The notes under the pieces: generated by a model
What the model was told of the DNA's origin: nothing
Databases searched by the model: none
What the model saw: the letters and a program-made list of their open reading frames with translations, nothing else
Part shown: positions 8,145-17,034 of the stretch, in pieces
Position numbering within the stretch: position 1 is the stretch's first letter
How the letters are laid out: every line of letters begins with the position of its first letter
Source of the DNA: Myceligenerans crystallogenes
GTDB taxonomy: Bacteria; Actinomycetota; Actinomycetes; Actinomycetales; Cellulomonadaceae
Assembly: GCF_039529775.1 (NCBI RefSeq)
Contig: NZ_BAAANL010000001.1
Location: 682,001 to 746,000 of the forward strand
Length of the DNA: 64,000 nucleotides
Direction: 5' to 3'
Program-made: the position numbers and the translations under genes

Positions 8145-9539
8145 CTACTCCTCCGGCTTGCTCCCCGGCACCGGCGGGTTGGCCGACCGCTTGCGCACCG
8201 ACGAGGCGCGGCGGGCCTCGCCGTCGGCCACCTCGAAGAAGCCGCCCAGGCCCTCCAGCACGCGCCAGGCCGGCTGGTCCGCCGCTCCCGTGACGGGCTC
8301 GCCGAGCACGGGGATCTTCGTGACGAGCTCGTCGATCGCCATCGTGCCGCCCGGCGACGGCAGGCACTCGTCGATCCTGGCCTGCAGCGACGGGGTCATG
8401 AGCGTGTTGCGGACCAGCGTCGCGGACCGGCTGTCGATCTGCTGGGCGTGCATGTTCGAGATCTCGAACCGCTCGGCCAGCTTCGCCAGGTCCTCGCGGG
8501 GCTCGGCGAAGCGGCGTGCGACCAGGATCGTCCGCGCGCGCTCGTCGAGGTACCCCAGCGTCGAGTCGAGGCGCACGTTGAGCGGCCGCTCGAGGTCCGC
8601 CGGCGCGGGCGGCGTCGGGCCGCCGGCGGGGGCGGGGTGCCGCAGCGAGCGGTAGACCAGCCGCTGCACCAGGGTGTTGAGCGTCTTGGAGCCGTAGTGC
8701 GGCAGGAACCGCAGCTCCGCGATGGTGCGGCCGGTCAGGTCCCCGAAGGTCTCGATGCCCTTCTCGCGGAACCGCTCGGCGTGGCTGTCCGGGATCTCGA
8801 GGTCCGACATCGTGTCCGTCGGGGCGATCGCCGGGAAGATGACGCTCACCGGCGCCGCGGGCAGCTGGTCGATGATGAGCGACGTGAGAGCGTTCACCTG
8901 GTGCCGCAGCCGGCCGCGGGCCTGCGGCTCGAAGTCCCACGACGACGTCTTCACGCCGTGCCCGGCGAGGTCGAGCGTGATCAGCCACGGGAACCAGGCG
9001 GTCCAGGCCGGGCGCACGTTGCTCTTCGACACGCGGAAACTCGGCGCGGGACGCCGGGCGGGCAGCCGGGTGCCCTTCGCCGGTGCCTTCGCGGCGGCCG
9101 GTCTCCCTGCCGCGGCCTCCTTGGCCTGGGTGTCGCGCGAGGCGCCGTCGAGCCTCAGCGTCTGCACGAGGAACGCCCACACGGGCAGGTTCGTGCGCGG
9201 GACGGTCTCGGTCAGGACCGGATGCTGCGGGAGCAGCGTGGCCAGGGCCACGGTGCTGTTCTCCTGGCGCATCGCGTCCACCAGCGCGTCGTGATCGGGC
9301 CCGCGCGATGCGCCGGCGATCCGCTTGGTGGCGCGCTTCTCGGTCTCCACGACGTCGTCATGGCTGATCCCGAGTTCGTCGGCGAGGGTCGTGTACGACG
9401 ACGGGCGCCGGGCCAGGGCACGACCTCTGAGCACGTAGTACTCGTCGTCGGACAGCTCGGACAGAACCCCGGCAAGCCGCTCGGTGAGCGAGGGGCCGGT
9501 CTGGGCAGGGAGGGGGGGTCCCTGGGTTTCCTTCGGCAA
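8145..9539 (-). CDS. Protein with sigma-region-4-like HTH segments and an RNA polymerase alpha-CTD-like module
   Basis: 464 residues. I chose the TTG start (PKETQG...) because GGAGGAGTGAAATC precedes it directly; the frame continues upstream but without protein-like composition. Residues ~25-75 (LSDDEYYVLRGRAL...YTTLADELGI) look like a sigma-70 region 4 type helix-turn-helix. Residues ~240-290 (GIETFGDLTGRTIAELRF...HYGSKTLNTL) resemble the helix-hairpin-helix of the alpha-subunit C-terminal domain. Residues ~310-360 (YLDERARTILVARRFA...AKLAERFEI) look like a second region-4-like HTH. The basic Ala-rich linker lies near 150-175. I know no named family with this order. It is likely a DNA-binding transcription-associated protein; the role is unknown. 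Confidence 0.7.
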   Translation of the reverse strand: MPKETQGPPLPAQTGPSLTERLAGVLSELSDDEYYVLRGRALARRPSSYTTLADELGISHDDVVETEKRATKRIAGASRGPDHDALVDAMRQENSTVALATLLPQHPVLTETVPRTNLPVWAFLVQTLRLDGASRDTQAKEAAAGRPAAAKAPAKGTRLPARRPAPSFRVSKSNVRPAWTAWFPWLITLDLAGHGVKTSSWDFEPQARGRLRHQVNALTSLIIDQLPAAPVSVIFPAIAPTDTMSDLEIPDSHAERFREKGIETFGDLTGRTIAELRFLPHYGSKTLNTLVQRLVYRSLRHPAPAGGPTPPAPADLERPLNVRLDSTLGYLDERARTILVARRFAEPREDLAKLAERFEISNMHAQQIDSRSATLVRNTLMTPSLQARIDECLPSPGGTMAIDELVTKIPVLGEPVTGAADQPAWRVLEGLGGFFEVADGEARRASSVRKRSANPPVPGSKPEE

Positions 9540-9793
9540 GATTTCACTCCTCCGCAGACTGCTGGGGGTGACAGTACCGGAGTTGGACGCTTGTCCATGA
9601 ATCCGGATGGTCACAAACCTGCGGCGGTGTGCCCAGCTTTCCCGGAACGGGCGTGGAATGTCGGGCTTGAGCGGGTCGAGCGGGAGCGGCCGATCCCGCG
9701 GGGCCGGGGATACAGTGGCCGGCAACGTCGTCGACCAGGGCACCTTCCCACCGGGCGTGCCGTGGCGGAGCATCTCACGGGGAGTCGCAGCAC

Positions 9794-10177
9794 ATGATCG
9801 GTCGGGCCCGCAGCCGCCGCGTTCTCGCTCGCCTCGCACCCGCCGTCGTCGTGCTCACGCTCGCCGCGTGCGCGTCGCCCGGCGACCGCGCCGCCTGCGC
9901 CGAGGTCTACGTCCCCGTGATCGAGGCCGTCGAGGGCGTGGAGTCGGTCGACGCCGAGTGCTCCGCGCGGCTGGACGGCGGCTGGGCGCAGGTGAACGTC
10001 TATCTCACGACGAACGACAAGGACGAGGCGCTCGCGACGGCCGACCGGATCGAGCGGGCGATGGCGGCCGCGCCGGAGCTGGAACCCGGCTGGTACACGC
10101 CGTCCACCTACTGGTTCCAGGACGGCACCGGTTACGTGGCGGAGCCGGTGACGGTCGGTGACCTCCGCGAGAAATGA
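9794..10177 (+). CDS. Small secreted lipoprotein, unknown function
   Basis: 127 residues. A positively charged n-region, a hydrophobic core and the lipobox LTLAAC place the mature N-terminus at Cys26, so it should be membrane-anchored outside the cell. The mature part is ~100 residues with two further Cys early on (RAACAEVY and DAECSARL), which could form a disulfide. I recognise no domain. GGGGAG lies about 10 bp before the ATG. It starts 254 bp from the divergent region-4-like gene, and the two could share a promoter region. Lipoprotein call firm; function unknown. Confidence 0.75.
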   Translation: MIGRARSRRVLARLAPAVVVLTLAACASPGDRAACAEVYVPVIEAVEGVESVDAECSARLDGGWAQVNVYLTTNDKDEALATADRIERAMAAAPELEPGWYTPSTYWFQDGTGYVAEPVTVGDLREK

Positions 10178-10435
10178 CCCGGACTTCCACAACCCGGGCC
10201 GGGCTGGCCGTCCCGGGGGTTCGGGGCGGCGCCGGACCGCCGTTCTTGTCCCTTGATCGGGTGTTACTTCCCTCATCTCTGATGCTTCCTACTATCGTGG
10301 ACGTTGCGGGCGAACTGCCGTAGCGTTTCCGCGGGCCCACAGGTCCGGGGGGACGACGCAGCGGCGCAACGGTCGGAGCGCTCCCCGCGTCCGCGGGCGT
10401 TCGACGACGTCAGACCCCAGGAAGGCACCCCCGAG

Positions 10436-11239
10436 ATGACAGCGACAGCTCCTGCCCCCGGCGCGCGCGCGGATCGCGGCAACCCGCCGGGGCCGGGCCA
10501 CGAGCAGCAGATCGCTTCGCCGCCCAAGATGCGCCGTCGTCCCGCGATGATCGCCGCGTCGGTGGCCTGCATCGCCGTGGGCGGTCTCGTCAGCGCATGG
10601 GCGTGGCAGACGACGTCGAACACGAACAGCGTGCTCACGGTGCGCCAGGACGTGCTGCGCGGGGAGGTCGTCACGCGGGACGACCTGGTCGTGGTGCAGG
10701 CCGGTGCCGACCTGGCGATCAAGGCGGTGCCGGGGGAACTCCTCGAGGAGGTCGCCGGGAAGACCGCCGCGCTCGACATCGCGGCGGGCAGCGTCGTCAC
10801 CCCGGGCCAGCTGACGGACGAGCCGGTGCCCGCCTCGGACCGGTCCGTCGTCGGCGTGAGCCTGGCCGCGGGTCTGCTGCCGGCGGGCCAGGTGCACAAC
10901 GGCGACCGGGTCCGCGTCGTCGTGACGGAGGGCGGCGGGGAGGCCGGGACGACGTCGGGTACGGCGGGCTCGGTCGAGGGGATCGTGCGGGGCATCCAGT
11001 CCGACGAGGTCACGGGCAACACCCTCGCCAGCGTGGAGGTCGCGGCCGACGAGGCCGTCCGGGTCGCGTCCGCCGCGGCGGCGGGCAAGGTCGCCCTGGT
11101 GCTGGAGCACCAGGTGGTGCCGGGCGACGCGGCCCCGGAGGGTGGTGCGTCCCCCGCACCGGAGGGCGGCGCGTCCGCCGCGCCGGAGGGCGAGGCCGCG
11201 CGGGGCGACCAGGCGGCCGGCGACGGCGCGGGGGAGTGA
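10436..11239 (+). CDS. SAF domain protein, CpaB/RcpC-like Tad pilus component
   Basis: 267 residues. ATG 10436 follows AGGAAGG. A short cytoplasmic basic region precedes one membrane helix (about residues 40-58). An SAF-type domain follows with the CpaB-like opening RQDVLRGEVVTRDDLVVVQ and GSVVTPGQLTD. The tail is a low-complexity PEGGAS repeat (about 230-255). In Tad systems CpaB/RcpC supports pilus assembly outside the membrane. It is the first gene of a nine- to ten-gene run on the same strand. A TACTAT -10-like hexamer at 10290-10295 in the 258-bp gap may belong to the operon promoter; no good -35 is visible. Confidence 0.8.
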   Translation: MTATAPAPGARADRGNPPGPGHEQQIASPPKMRRRPAMIAASVACIAVGGLVSAWAWQTTSNTNSVLTVRQDVLRGEVVTRDDLVVVQAGADLAIKAVPGELLEEVAGKTAALDIAAGSVVTPGQLTDEPVPASDRSVVGVSLAAGLLPAGQVHNGDRVRVVVTEGGGEAGTTSGTAGSVEGIVRGIQSDEVTGNTLASVEVAADEAVRVASAAAAGKVALVLEHQVVPGDAAPEGGASPAPEGGASAAPEGEAARGDQAAGDGAGE

Positions 11240-11243
11240 CCTC

Positions 11244-12035
11244 ATGGCGCTGATCACCCTCATGTCCGCGAGCGGTTCGCCGGGCGTCACGACCACGGCC
11301 GTCGGGCTGGCGCTGTCCTGGCCGCGGCCGGTCGTCCTGGTCGACGCCGACCCGACCGGCGCGCGCGCGATCCCGGCCGGATTCCTTAAGGGGGCGCAGC
11401 TCCCCACCGATCACACCATCGTCGACCTGGCGGTCTCGCACCGGCAGGGCTCGCTCGCCGAGGACCTCCCGAAGATGGTCATGCGGATGCCCGGGTCGAA
11501 CGTGCAGCTGCTCGCGGGCCCCCTGAACCACTACCAGGCGCGCGCCCTCGACGGGCTCTGGGAACCGCTCGCGGCCGTCTTCAAGTCGCTGGAGCGCAAC
11601 GGCCAGGACGTCATCGTGGACGCCGGACGGCTCGGCCTGGAGGGATTCGGGCTGAAGCTCGTCGCGCAGGCCGACCAGGCGCTCCTGGTGACCCGCACGA
11701 ACCTCCCCGCCCTCGTGGCCGCGAGCTCCTGGGCGCCCACCCTGCGCGAGACGTTCACCAAGGCGGGCGGCCTGGACAGCCTCGGCGTGCTCGTGGTGGG
11801 CGAGCAGCGCCCCTACGGGAACGGCGAGGTGGCCAAGGTGCTGGGCCGCCCGGTCACGGCGTCGGTCGCGTGGGACCCGGCCTCGGCCGTGGTGTACTCC
11901 GAGGGTGCCGCCCAGCCGCGCAAGTTCCCGGGATCGCCGCTGAACAAGTCGCTGCGCGCGGCGATCCAGGGCGTCCAGTCGAACATCGTCCGGTCGCGTG
12001 CGGCGCTGCAGGTCGCAGGGCGGGGTCCGCGATGA
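11244..12035 (+). CDS. CpaE/TadZ-like ParA/MinD family protein with non-canonical P-loop
   Basis: 263 residues, 4 bp after the SAF gene, with GGGGAG before the ATG. The N-terminus ALITLMSASGSPGVTTTAVG is in the place of the ParA/MinD deviant Walker A (KGGxGKT), and VVLVDADPTG matches the Walker A' strand and Asp. Both signature lysines are absent: GSPGVTTT replaces GGxGKTT. Later blocks (VIVDAGRLGLEG, QALLVTRTNLPAL, LVVGEQRPYG) fit the fold. CpaE/TadZ proteins set the polar position of Tad pili. Loss of the lysines suggests altered or no ATP hydrolysis. It overlaps the TadA gene by 4 bp (ATGA), implying translational coupling. Confidence 0.82.
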   Translation: MALITLMSASGSPGVTTTAVGLALSWPRPVVLVDADPTGARAIPAGFLKGAQLPTDHTIVDLAVSHRQGSLAEDLPKMVMRMPGSNVQLLAGPLNHYQARALDGLWEPLAAVFKSLERNGQDVIVDAGRLGLEGFGLKLVAQADQALLVTRTNLPALVAASSWAPTLRETFTKAGGLDSLGVLVVGEQRPYGNGEVAKVLGRPVTASVAWDPASAVVYSEGAAQPRKFPGSPLNKSLRAAIQGVQSNIVRSRAALQVAGRGPR

Positions 12036-14587
12036 CCGGCGGGCAAGCCGGTCATCCCGACCGCACCGACGCGCACGGGCGGTACGCCGGCCCGAACGCC
12101 GGGTACGCCGACGCGTCCGGCGACCCGGCGGGGCACGACGGCGGGTCGCCGCACGACGGCGGGTTGGCGCAGGACGGCGCGTCGTGGCACGACGGCGTGC
12201 TACCGCACGACGGCGCGTTGCCGCACGACGGCGCGGGGAGCGGCCGGACCGGCCCGTCCCACGAGCAGGCCGCGACGGCGCCCGTCACCCGGGTTCCCGC
12301 TCCGCAGCAGCCCCGGCCCGGGGCGCACGCGCTCGCGGGACGGATCGGCGAGCAGCAGTCCCGGCCCGGGCCCGCGGAGTCCGGGGCGCCGCCCGCCGCG
12401 GAGTACGTGCGGCACGATCCCGGGCAGCTCCCCGCCGAGCCGTACCAGTCCGCGCAGCAGCCGCCCCGGCGGCAGTCCGCGCTCCACCGGCCCGACCAGC
12501 AGCCGGCGCACCGGCCGCCGGCGCCGGAGGCCGCGCCGCCGCCGTCGAACGGCAGGCATCACCAGCCCCAGCAACAGCACCCCGAACCGCGATCCCAGCA
12601 CCAGGTCATGCCACAGCACCCCGAGACCACGCGCCGGCCCGAGCCGCAGCCCGGCGGACAGTTCGAGCAGCAGAGCGGCCAGCAGTTCGACCAGCAGTTC
12701 GACCAGCGGAGCGGACCGCACGAGCAGTACCCCGGCACGCGGTTCGAGGTGCGCGAGCAGCCGCCCGCGCAGGACCCGTCGTCGTACCCGACGGGCGAGT
12801 ACGGCGAGTACACGCCGCCCCCGCAGTCCGTCGAGCTGACCCCGGCCACGGAGTACGCGCCGCCGATGCCGCCGCACGTGCTCGCGTCGCTCCTGGGGGC
12901 GTCGCAGCCGCCGGACCCGGCGCAGGGCTCGTGGCCGTACGCCGGGACGGCGCCCGAGGCGTACCAGCAGCCCGAGGTCTACCGGCAGCCGGATGCCTAC
13001 CAGCAGCCGGACGCCTTCGAACGGACCGGGTACCACCAGCCCGGCTCCTACCAGGACCCGGGCTCGTACCAGCAGTCCTACGGGGATCCCGGCGCCTACC
13101 CCGCCCCCGGCGGCCACGAGACCGGCGCGGGTTCGATCCCGGCGTCCCTGATCGGCACGGCGGCCTCCTACACCGCGACCCCGGCGCCGGATCCGCGACC
13201 GGCCGCGGGAGCCCCGTCGTCGTCGGCGAACATTCCCGTGGACTGGAACACGGTGGCGATGTTCCGCGCGCAGGCGTCCGAGAGGCTCGTGGAGCGGCTC
13301 GGTGAGGACCGCGGCCGCGACACGGCCGCGGAGAAGGAGATGGGGCGGGAGATCATCCGCACGATCGTCGACGACGCCGCCGCGGACCTGCTGCACGACG
13401 GCGAGAGGGCGTGGAGCTACGAGGAGCAGCAGGCGCTGGAGACCGCGGTCTACAACGCGCTGTTCGGGCTCGGGCGGCTGCAGCCGCTGATCGACGACGA
13501 CTCGGTGGAGAACATCATCATCTCCGGCGCCGAGAACGTCTGGGTGGAGACCACGGACGGCGAGCTGATCCGGAAGGACCCGGTGGCGGGCTCGGACAAG
13601 GAGCTGCTGGAGGAGCTGGCGTTCGTGGCGCAGCGGTCGGAGTCGAACGCGCGGAACTTCACCTCGGCGCATCCGCGGCTGCACATGCGGCTCGACGGAG
13701 GGTCGCGGCTCGCGGCCGCCGCGTGGGTGACCGCGCGGCCCTCGGTGGTGATCCGGCGGCACCGGCTGCGGCGGGTGTCGCTGGACGACCTGGTGGGTCG
13801 CGAGATGCTGTCGGCGAACCTGGCGTCGTTCCTGGCCGCGGCGATCAAGGCGCGCAAGTCCGTGGTGGTCGCGGGGCCGCAGGGCGCCGGGAAGACGACG
13901 ATGGTGCGCGCGCTGTGCGCGCAGATCCCGCGGCACGAGGCCATCGGCACGTTCGAGACCGAGTTCGAGCTGCACCTGCACGAGCTGCCGGACGTGCACG
14001 AGATCGTGCACGCCTGGGAGGCGCGGCCGGGCTCCGGCGAGGTGGGGCCGGACGGGCGGCAGGCGGGCGAGTTCGGGCTGGACGAGGCGCTGTACGACTC
14101 GTTCCGGTTCAACCTGTCGCGGCAGATCGTGGGCGAGGTCCGCGGCGCGGAGGTGTGGGCCATGATCAAGGCGATGGAGTCCGGCGCCGGTTCCATCTCC
14201 ACGACGCACGCCGCCGACGGCGAGGCCGCGGTGCGCAAGCTGGTCACGTGCGCGATGGAGGCGGGGTCGCACGTCACGCGCGACCTGGCCACGACCAAGC
14301 TCGCCGAGACGATCGACCTGGTGGTGCAGGTGTCGGTCCGGACGACGCAGGATCCGGACGACCCGCGGGTCTGGCGCAAGACGCGGCGGGTGACGGAGGT
14401 CGTGCACGTGTCGCCGGGCGAGGTGGCCAAGGGGTACGCGACCACGCACGTGTACCGGGCCGATCCGCACGGCGGGCCCGCGGTGCCGGGCACCATGCCG
14501 GACGAGCTGCGCGACCTGGAACGCTGGGGCTTCGACCTCACCGGCTACCTCGCCGCCGAGGGCCGGGAAGCGGGTGGGCTGCCGTGA
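12032..14587 (+). CDS. tadA: TadA/CpaF family secretion ATPase with long disordered N-terminus
   Basis: 851 residues. The first ~395 are low complexity: His-Asp-Gly repeats, then Pro/Gln-rich stretches and YQQP-type repeats (about residues 310-360). The C-terminal ~440 residues form a complete VirB11/CpaF-type ATPase: Walker A AGPQGAGKTTMVRAL near residue 614, the Asp box region TFETEFELHLHEL, the Walker B region and HAADGEAAVRKLVTCAM. It should power assembly of a Tad (type IVb) pilus at the inner membrane face. Typical CpaF is ~450 residues, so the N-terminal half is extra. It overlaps both neighbours by 4 and 1 bp. Confidence 0.93.
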   Translation: MTGGQAGHPDRTDAHGRYAGPNAGYADASGDPAGHDGGSPHDGGLAQDGASWHDGVLPHDGALPHDGAGSGRTGPSHEQAATAPVTRVPAPQQPRPGAHALAGRIGEQQSRPGPAESGAPPAAEYVRHDPGQLPAEPYQSAQQPPRRQSALHRPDQQPAHRPPAPEAAPPPSNGRHHQPQQQHPEPRSQHQVMPQHPETTRRPEPQPGGQFEQQSGQQFDQQFDQRSGPHEQYPGTRFEVREQPPAQDPSSYPTGEYGEYTPPPQSVELTPATEYAPPMPPHVLASLLGASQPPDPAQGSWPYAGTAPEAYQQPEVYRQPDAYQQPDAFERTGYHQPGSYQDPGSYQQSYGDPGAYPAPGGHETGAGSIPASLIGTAASYTATPAPDPRPAAGAPSSSANIPVDWNTVAMFRAQASERLVERLGEDRGRDTAAEKEMGREIIRTIVDDAAADLLHDGERAWSYEEQQALETAVYNALFGLGRLQPLIDDDSVENIIISGAENVWVETTDGELIRKDPVAGSDKELLEELAFVAQRSESNARNFTSAHPRLHMRLDGGSRLAAAAWVTARPSVVIRRHRLRRVSLDDLVGREMLSANLASFLAAAIKARKSVVVAGPQGAGKTTMVRALCAQIPRHEAIGTFETEFELHLHELPDVHEIVHAWEARPGSGEVGPDGRQAGEFGLDEALYDSFRFNLSRQIVGEVRGAEVWAMIKAMESGAGSISTTHAADGEAAVRKLVTCAMEAGSHVTRDLATTKLAETIDLVVQVSVRTTQDPDDPRVWRKTRRVTEVVHVSPGEVAKGYATTHVYRADPHGGPAVPGTMPDELRDLERWGFDLTGYLAAEGREAGGLP

Positions 14588-15456
14588 TGCTGCTGATCGC
14601 GCTCTGCGGGGCGCTCGTGGTGGGCGGGGCCATCGGGCTGATCGCAGGCCTGCGGAAGGTGCCGGTGCACGACGGCGTCCCGGTGCGGCGCCGGTCGGCG
14701 GTGGTGGCGCGGCTGATGAAGCTGGACCGCCAGGAGCGGATCTTCGCCGTCGTGGGACTCGTCGGCGGTCTTGTCATGTACCTGGTCACGAACTGGACCG
14801 TCCTGGTGGTCCTGGGTCCGCTCGCGGGGGTGGGGCTGCCGATCCTGCTCAGTACCAGTGGCGCCGGGTACACGATCAAGCGCCTGGAGGCTCTCGAGGA
14901 GTGGATCCGCAACCTGTCGGGTGTGCTCACGGTGGGTGCGGGCCTGGAGGAGGCGATCCGGCACACGCTGCGGTCGGTGCCGCCCGAGATCCGTCCGGAG
15001 GTCACCACCCTGGTGTCGCGGCTGCGGGCGAGATGGGGCACGGAGGACGCGCTGCGTGCCTTCGCGGACGACATCAACGACGCCACGGGCGACGTCGTCG
15101 CGGCCAGCCTGATCCTCGGTGCGCGACGGCGCGGGGCCGGCCTGGTCTCCGTGCTGGAGTCGACCGCGCAGTCGGTGGCCGAGGACGTGCGGGCGCGGCG
15201 GGAGATCGAGGCGGAGCGCGCCGGACCGCGGGCCACGGCGCGCTGGGTCACGATCATCACCGCGGTCGTGCTCGGTGTCCTGGCTTTCACGGGCGACTAC
15301 GTGGAGCCCTACCGGTCGTTCCTCGGGCAGGTCCTGCTGACGGGATTCCTGGCGGCCTACGTGGGCCTGCTCGTGATGATGCGGAACATGTCGAAGGGCA
15401 AGCCGATGCCTCGCTTCCTGGGTGAGCAGGCGCGTCAGGGGAGGGTTGCCGGATGA
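14587..15456 (+). CDS. tadB: TadB-like type II secretion F family membrane protein
   Basis: 289 residues. ATG 14587 overlaps the tadA stop by 1 bp; a GTG three bases earlier is also possible. Hydrophobic segments near the N-terminus, around residues 58-90, and two at the C-terminus flank a T2SSF cytoplasmic domain (RNLSGVLTVGAGLEEAIRHT...LRARWGTEDALRAFADDI). TadB and TadC together form the membrane platform on which TadA acts. It overlaps the next gene by 4 bp (ATGA). Confidence 0.9.
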   Translation: MLLIALCGALVVGGAIGLIAGLRKVPVHDGVPVRRRSAVVARLMKLDRQERIFAVVGLVGGLVMYLVTNWTVLVVLGPLAGVGLPILLSTSGAGYTIKRLEALEEWIRNLSGVLTVGAGLEEAIRHTLRSVPPEIRPEVTTLVSRLRARWGTEDALRAFADDINDATGDVVAASLILGARRRGAGLVSVLESTAQSVAEDVRARREIEAERAGPRATARWVTIITAVVLGVLAFTGDYVEPYRSFLGQVLLTGFLAAYVGLLVMMRNMSKGKPMPRFLGEQARQGRVAG

Positions 15457-16364
15457 CGACGGGACTGCAGATCGCGCTGGTGGCGGGCGCCCTGATCGGG
15501 CTCGGCCTCTCGCTGCTGGTGTGGCGGCTCGTTCCTGCCGCGCCGGACGTGGTCGACGTCGTGCGACGGTACTCGCCGGAGGCCGTGCGGGAGCGGGCCG
15601 CGGTACGGGCCGATCCGGACGCCTTCGGAGCCGTCGAGCAGATGGGCCTGTGGGCGATGAAGCGGCTGCCGCCGTTCGCGCTGGGCAAGGCCCCGACCCA
15701 GGAACTGCTGCTGCTGCGGATACCGGTGCACCGGTACTACGGCAACAAGGTCATGTTCGCGCTGGTGGGGCTGGCGCTGCCGCCGCTCGTGGGGTACTTC
15801 TTCATCATGATCGGGCTACCGATCCCCGTGCCCGTCCCGGCCGCGGGCTCGCTGGTGGCGGCGGGCATCTTCTACACGTTCCCCGACATGAACGTCCGGG
15901 GTGATGCGCGCGCCGCGCGGGCGGAGTTCGCGCGGGCACTGGGGGTCTACATCGACCTCGTGGCCCTGGAGCGGCTCAGCGGCGCCGGCCCTCGGCAGGC
16001 GATGGAGAGCGCGGCCGAGGTGGGCGACAGCTGGGTGTACGTCCGGATCGCAGAGGAACTGCAGCGCTCCCGCTGGAGCGGCGTCGCGCCGTGGGACGCC
16101 CTGCAGAAGCTCTCCGACGATCTCGGTCTGCCTGAACTGGGTGACCTCGCCGATGTCATGCGCATGAGCGGTGAGGGGTCACAGGTGTACGACAACCTGC
16201 GGGCGCGGTCGGCCGCGATGCGGTCGGCGATGCTCAACACCGAACGAGCCAATGCCAACGCGGTGAGCGAGCGCATCAACATGCCGATGTCGATGCTCGG
16301 CGTCGTCTTCATGGTCATCCTCATCACCCCGGCCCTGCTGCGGATCATGCTGGGCACGCTCTGA
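15453..16364 (+). CDS. tadC: TadC-like type II secretion F family membrane protein
   Basis: 303 residues, the usual partner of TadB. An N-terminal membrane segment is followed by two helices around residues 100-135 and a final helix at the C-terminus (MLGVVFMVILITPALLRIML). The cytoplasmic T2SSF domain carries LGVYIDLVALERLSGAGPRQAMESA and later GLPELGDLADVMRMSGEGSQVYDNL. It ends the tightly coupled tadA-tadB-tadC block. Confidence 0.9.
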   Translation: MTTGLQIALVAGALIGLGLSLLVWRLVPAAPDVVDVVRRYSPEAVRERAAVRADPDAFGAVEQMGLWAMKRLPPFALGKAPTQELLLLRIPVHRYYGNKVMFALVGLALPPLVGYFFIMIGLPIPVPVPAAGSLVAAGIFYTFPDMNVRGDARAARAEFARALGVYIDLVALERLSGAGPRQAMESAAEVGDSWVYVRIAEELQRSRWSGVAPWDALQKLSDDLGLPELGDLADVMRMSGEGSQVYDNLRARSAAMRSAMLNTERANANAVSERINMPMSMLGVVFMVILITPALLRIMLGTL

Positions 16365-16389
16365 CGGTTTATACCGACACCTCCGACTC

Positions 16390-16401
16390 ATCCGACATAC
16401 T
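16390..16401 (+). promoter_or_regulatory. 12-mer ATCCGACATACT shared by two genes of the pilus locus
   Basis: ATCCGACATACT lies 34 bp before the small pilin gene. The identical 12-mer occurs at 18095-18106, 37 bp before the LysM/BTAD gene. CATACT could be a -10 element, but no -35 sits at normal spacing, so a regulator site or non-housekeeping promoter is also possible. Confidence 0.4.
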
Positions 16402-16435
16402 TGATCCGAACTTCACCGAATCGAAGGGCAATCCC

Positions 16436-16648
16436 ATGCAGCACCTCGTCGCCATGCTTCACCTGCTCGGCCTTGACGCCATGGATCGCCGGCGTGCTCG
16501 CGCCGACCGTGACCCCGAGCGCGGCAACGTCACGATGGAGCAGGTCCTGTGGGCCGTGGCGGTGATCGTGATCGTCGGCATCGTCGTCACGGCCGTGACG
16601 AACTACGTGACTGCCGAGACCGGCAAGCTCACCCCGTCGGGCTTCTGA
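16436..16648 (+). CDS. Small Flp-like pilin candidate
   Basis: 70 residues, standing between TadC and the TadE-like genes where the Flp pilin is expected. A charged N-terminal part (DRRRARADRDPERGNVTMEQ) is followed by one membrane helix (VLWAVAVIVIVGIVVTAV) and a short tail. The Glu-Asn-rich Flp consensus is not strict: ERGNVTMEQVLW puts a Glu five residues before the hydrophobic core, roughly as in prepilins (G-x4-E). It would need a TadV-type prepilin peptidase, which is not in this window. Confidence 0.65.
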   Translation: MQHLVAMLHLLGLDAMDRRRARADRDPERGNVTMEQVLWAVAVIVIVGIVVTAVTNYVTAETGKLTPSGF

Positions 16649-16661
16649 GACCGGTCCGCGA

Positions 16662-17030
16662 GTGAGCGGCGAGCGGGGTTCCACCTCGATCCAGCACATT
16701 TTTCTCCTGCCGGCGCTGTTCACCTTGATGTTCACCTTCGTGCAGGGCGCGATGTACTACCAGGGAAAGACGATCGCCATCGCCGCGGCGGAGGAAGGTG
16801 CCCGGGTGGCGGCCGGGGAGGACGGCACGATCGGGGACGGGGAAGCGGCCGCCGTCGTGTACGTCGGGAACACGACGCTGGGGCTCAGCGACACCTCCGC
16901 GGTCGGCAGCACGACCGGCGACACGGTCACGATGACCGTCACCACCCATACCGTCTCGGTGATCCCGGGGCTGGATCCCAGGGTCGTCCAGACGGCGAGC
17001 TTGCCCCTCGAGCAGCTGACGGCGGGATGA
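16662..17030 (+). CDS. TadE-like pseudopilin
   Basis: 122 residues from GTG 16662, 13 bp after the small pilin. GERGSTSIQHIFLLPALFTLMF corresponds to the TadE N-terminal prepilin-like segment (RGS-x-hydrophobic core). AAEEGARVAA follows, a segment typical of TadE proteins. Predicted to be membrane-inserted with the rest outside, as a minor pilin of the Tad apparatus. The C-terminal half is Thr/Val-rich without recognisable domains. Confidence 0.8.
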   Translation: MSGERGSTSIQHIFLLPALFTLMFTFVQGAMYYQGKTIAIAAAEEGARVAAGEDGTIGDGEAAAVVYVGNTTLGLSDTSAVGSTTGDTVTMTVTTHTVSVIPGLDPRVVQTASLPLEQLTAG

Positions 17031-17034
17031 TCCC

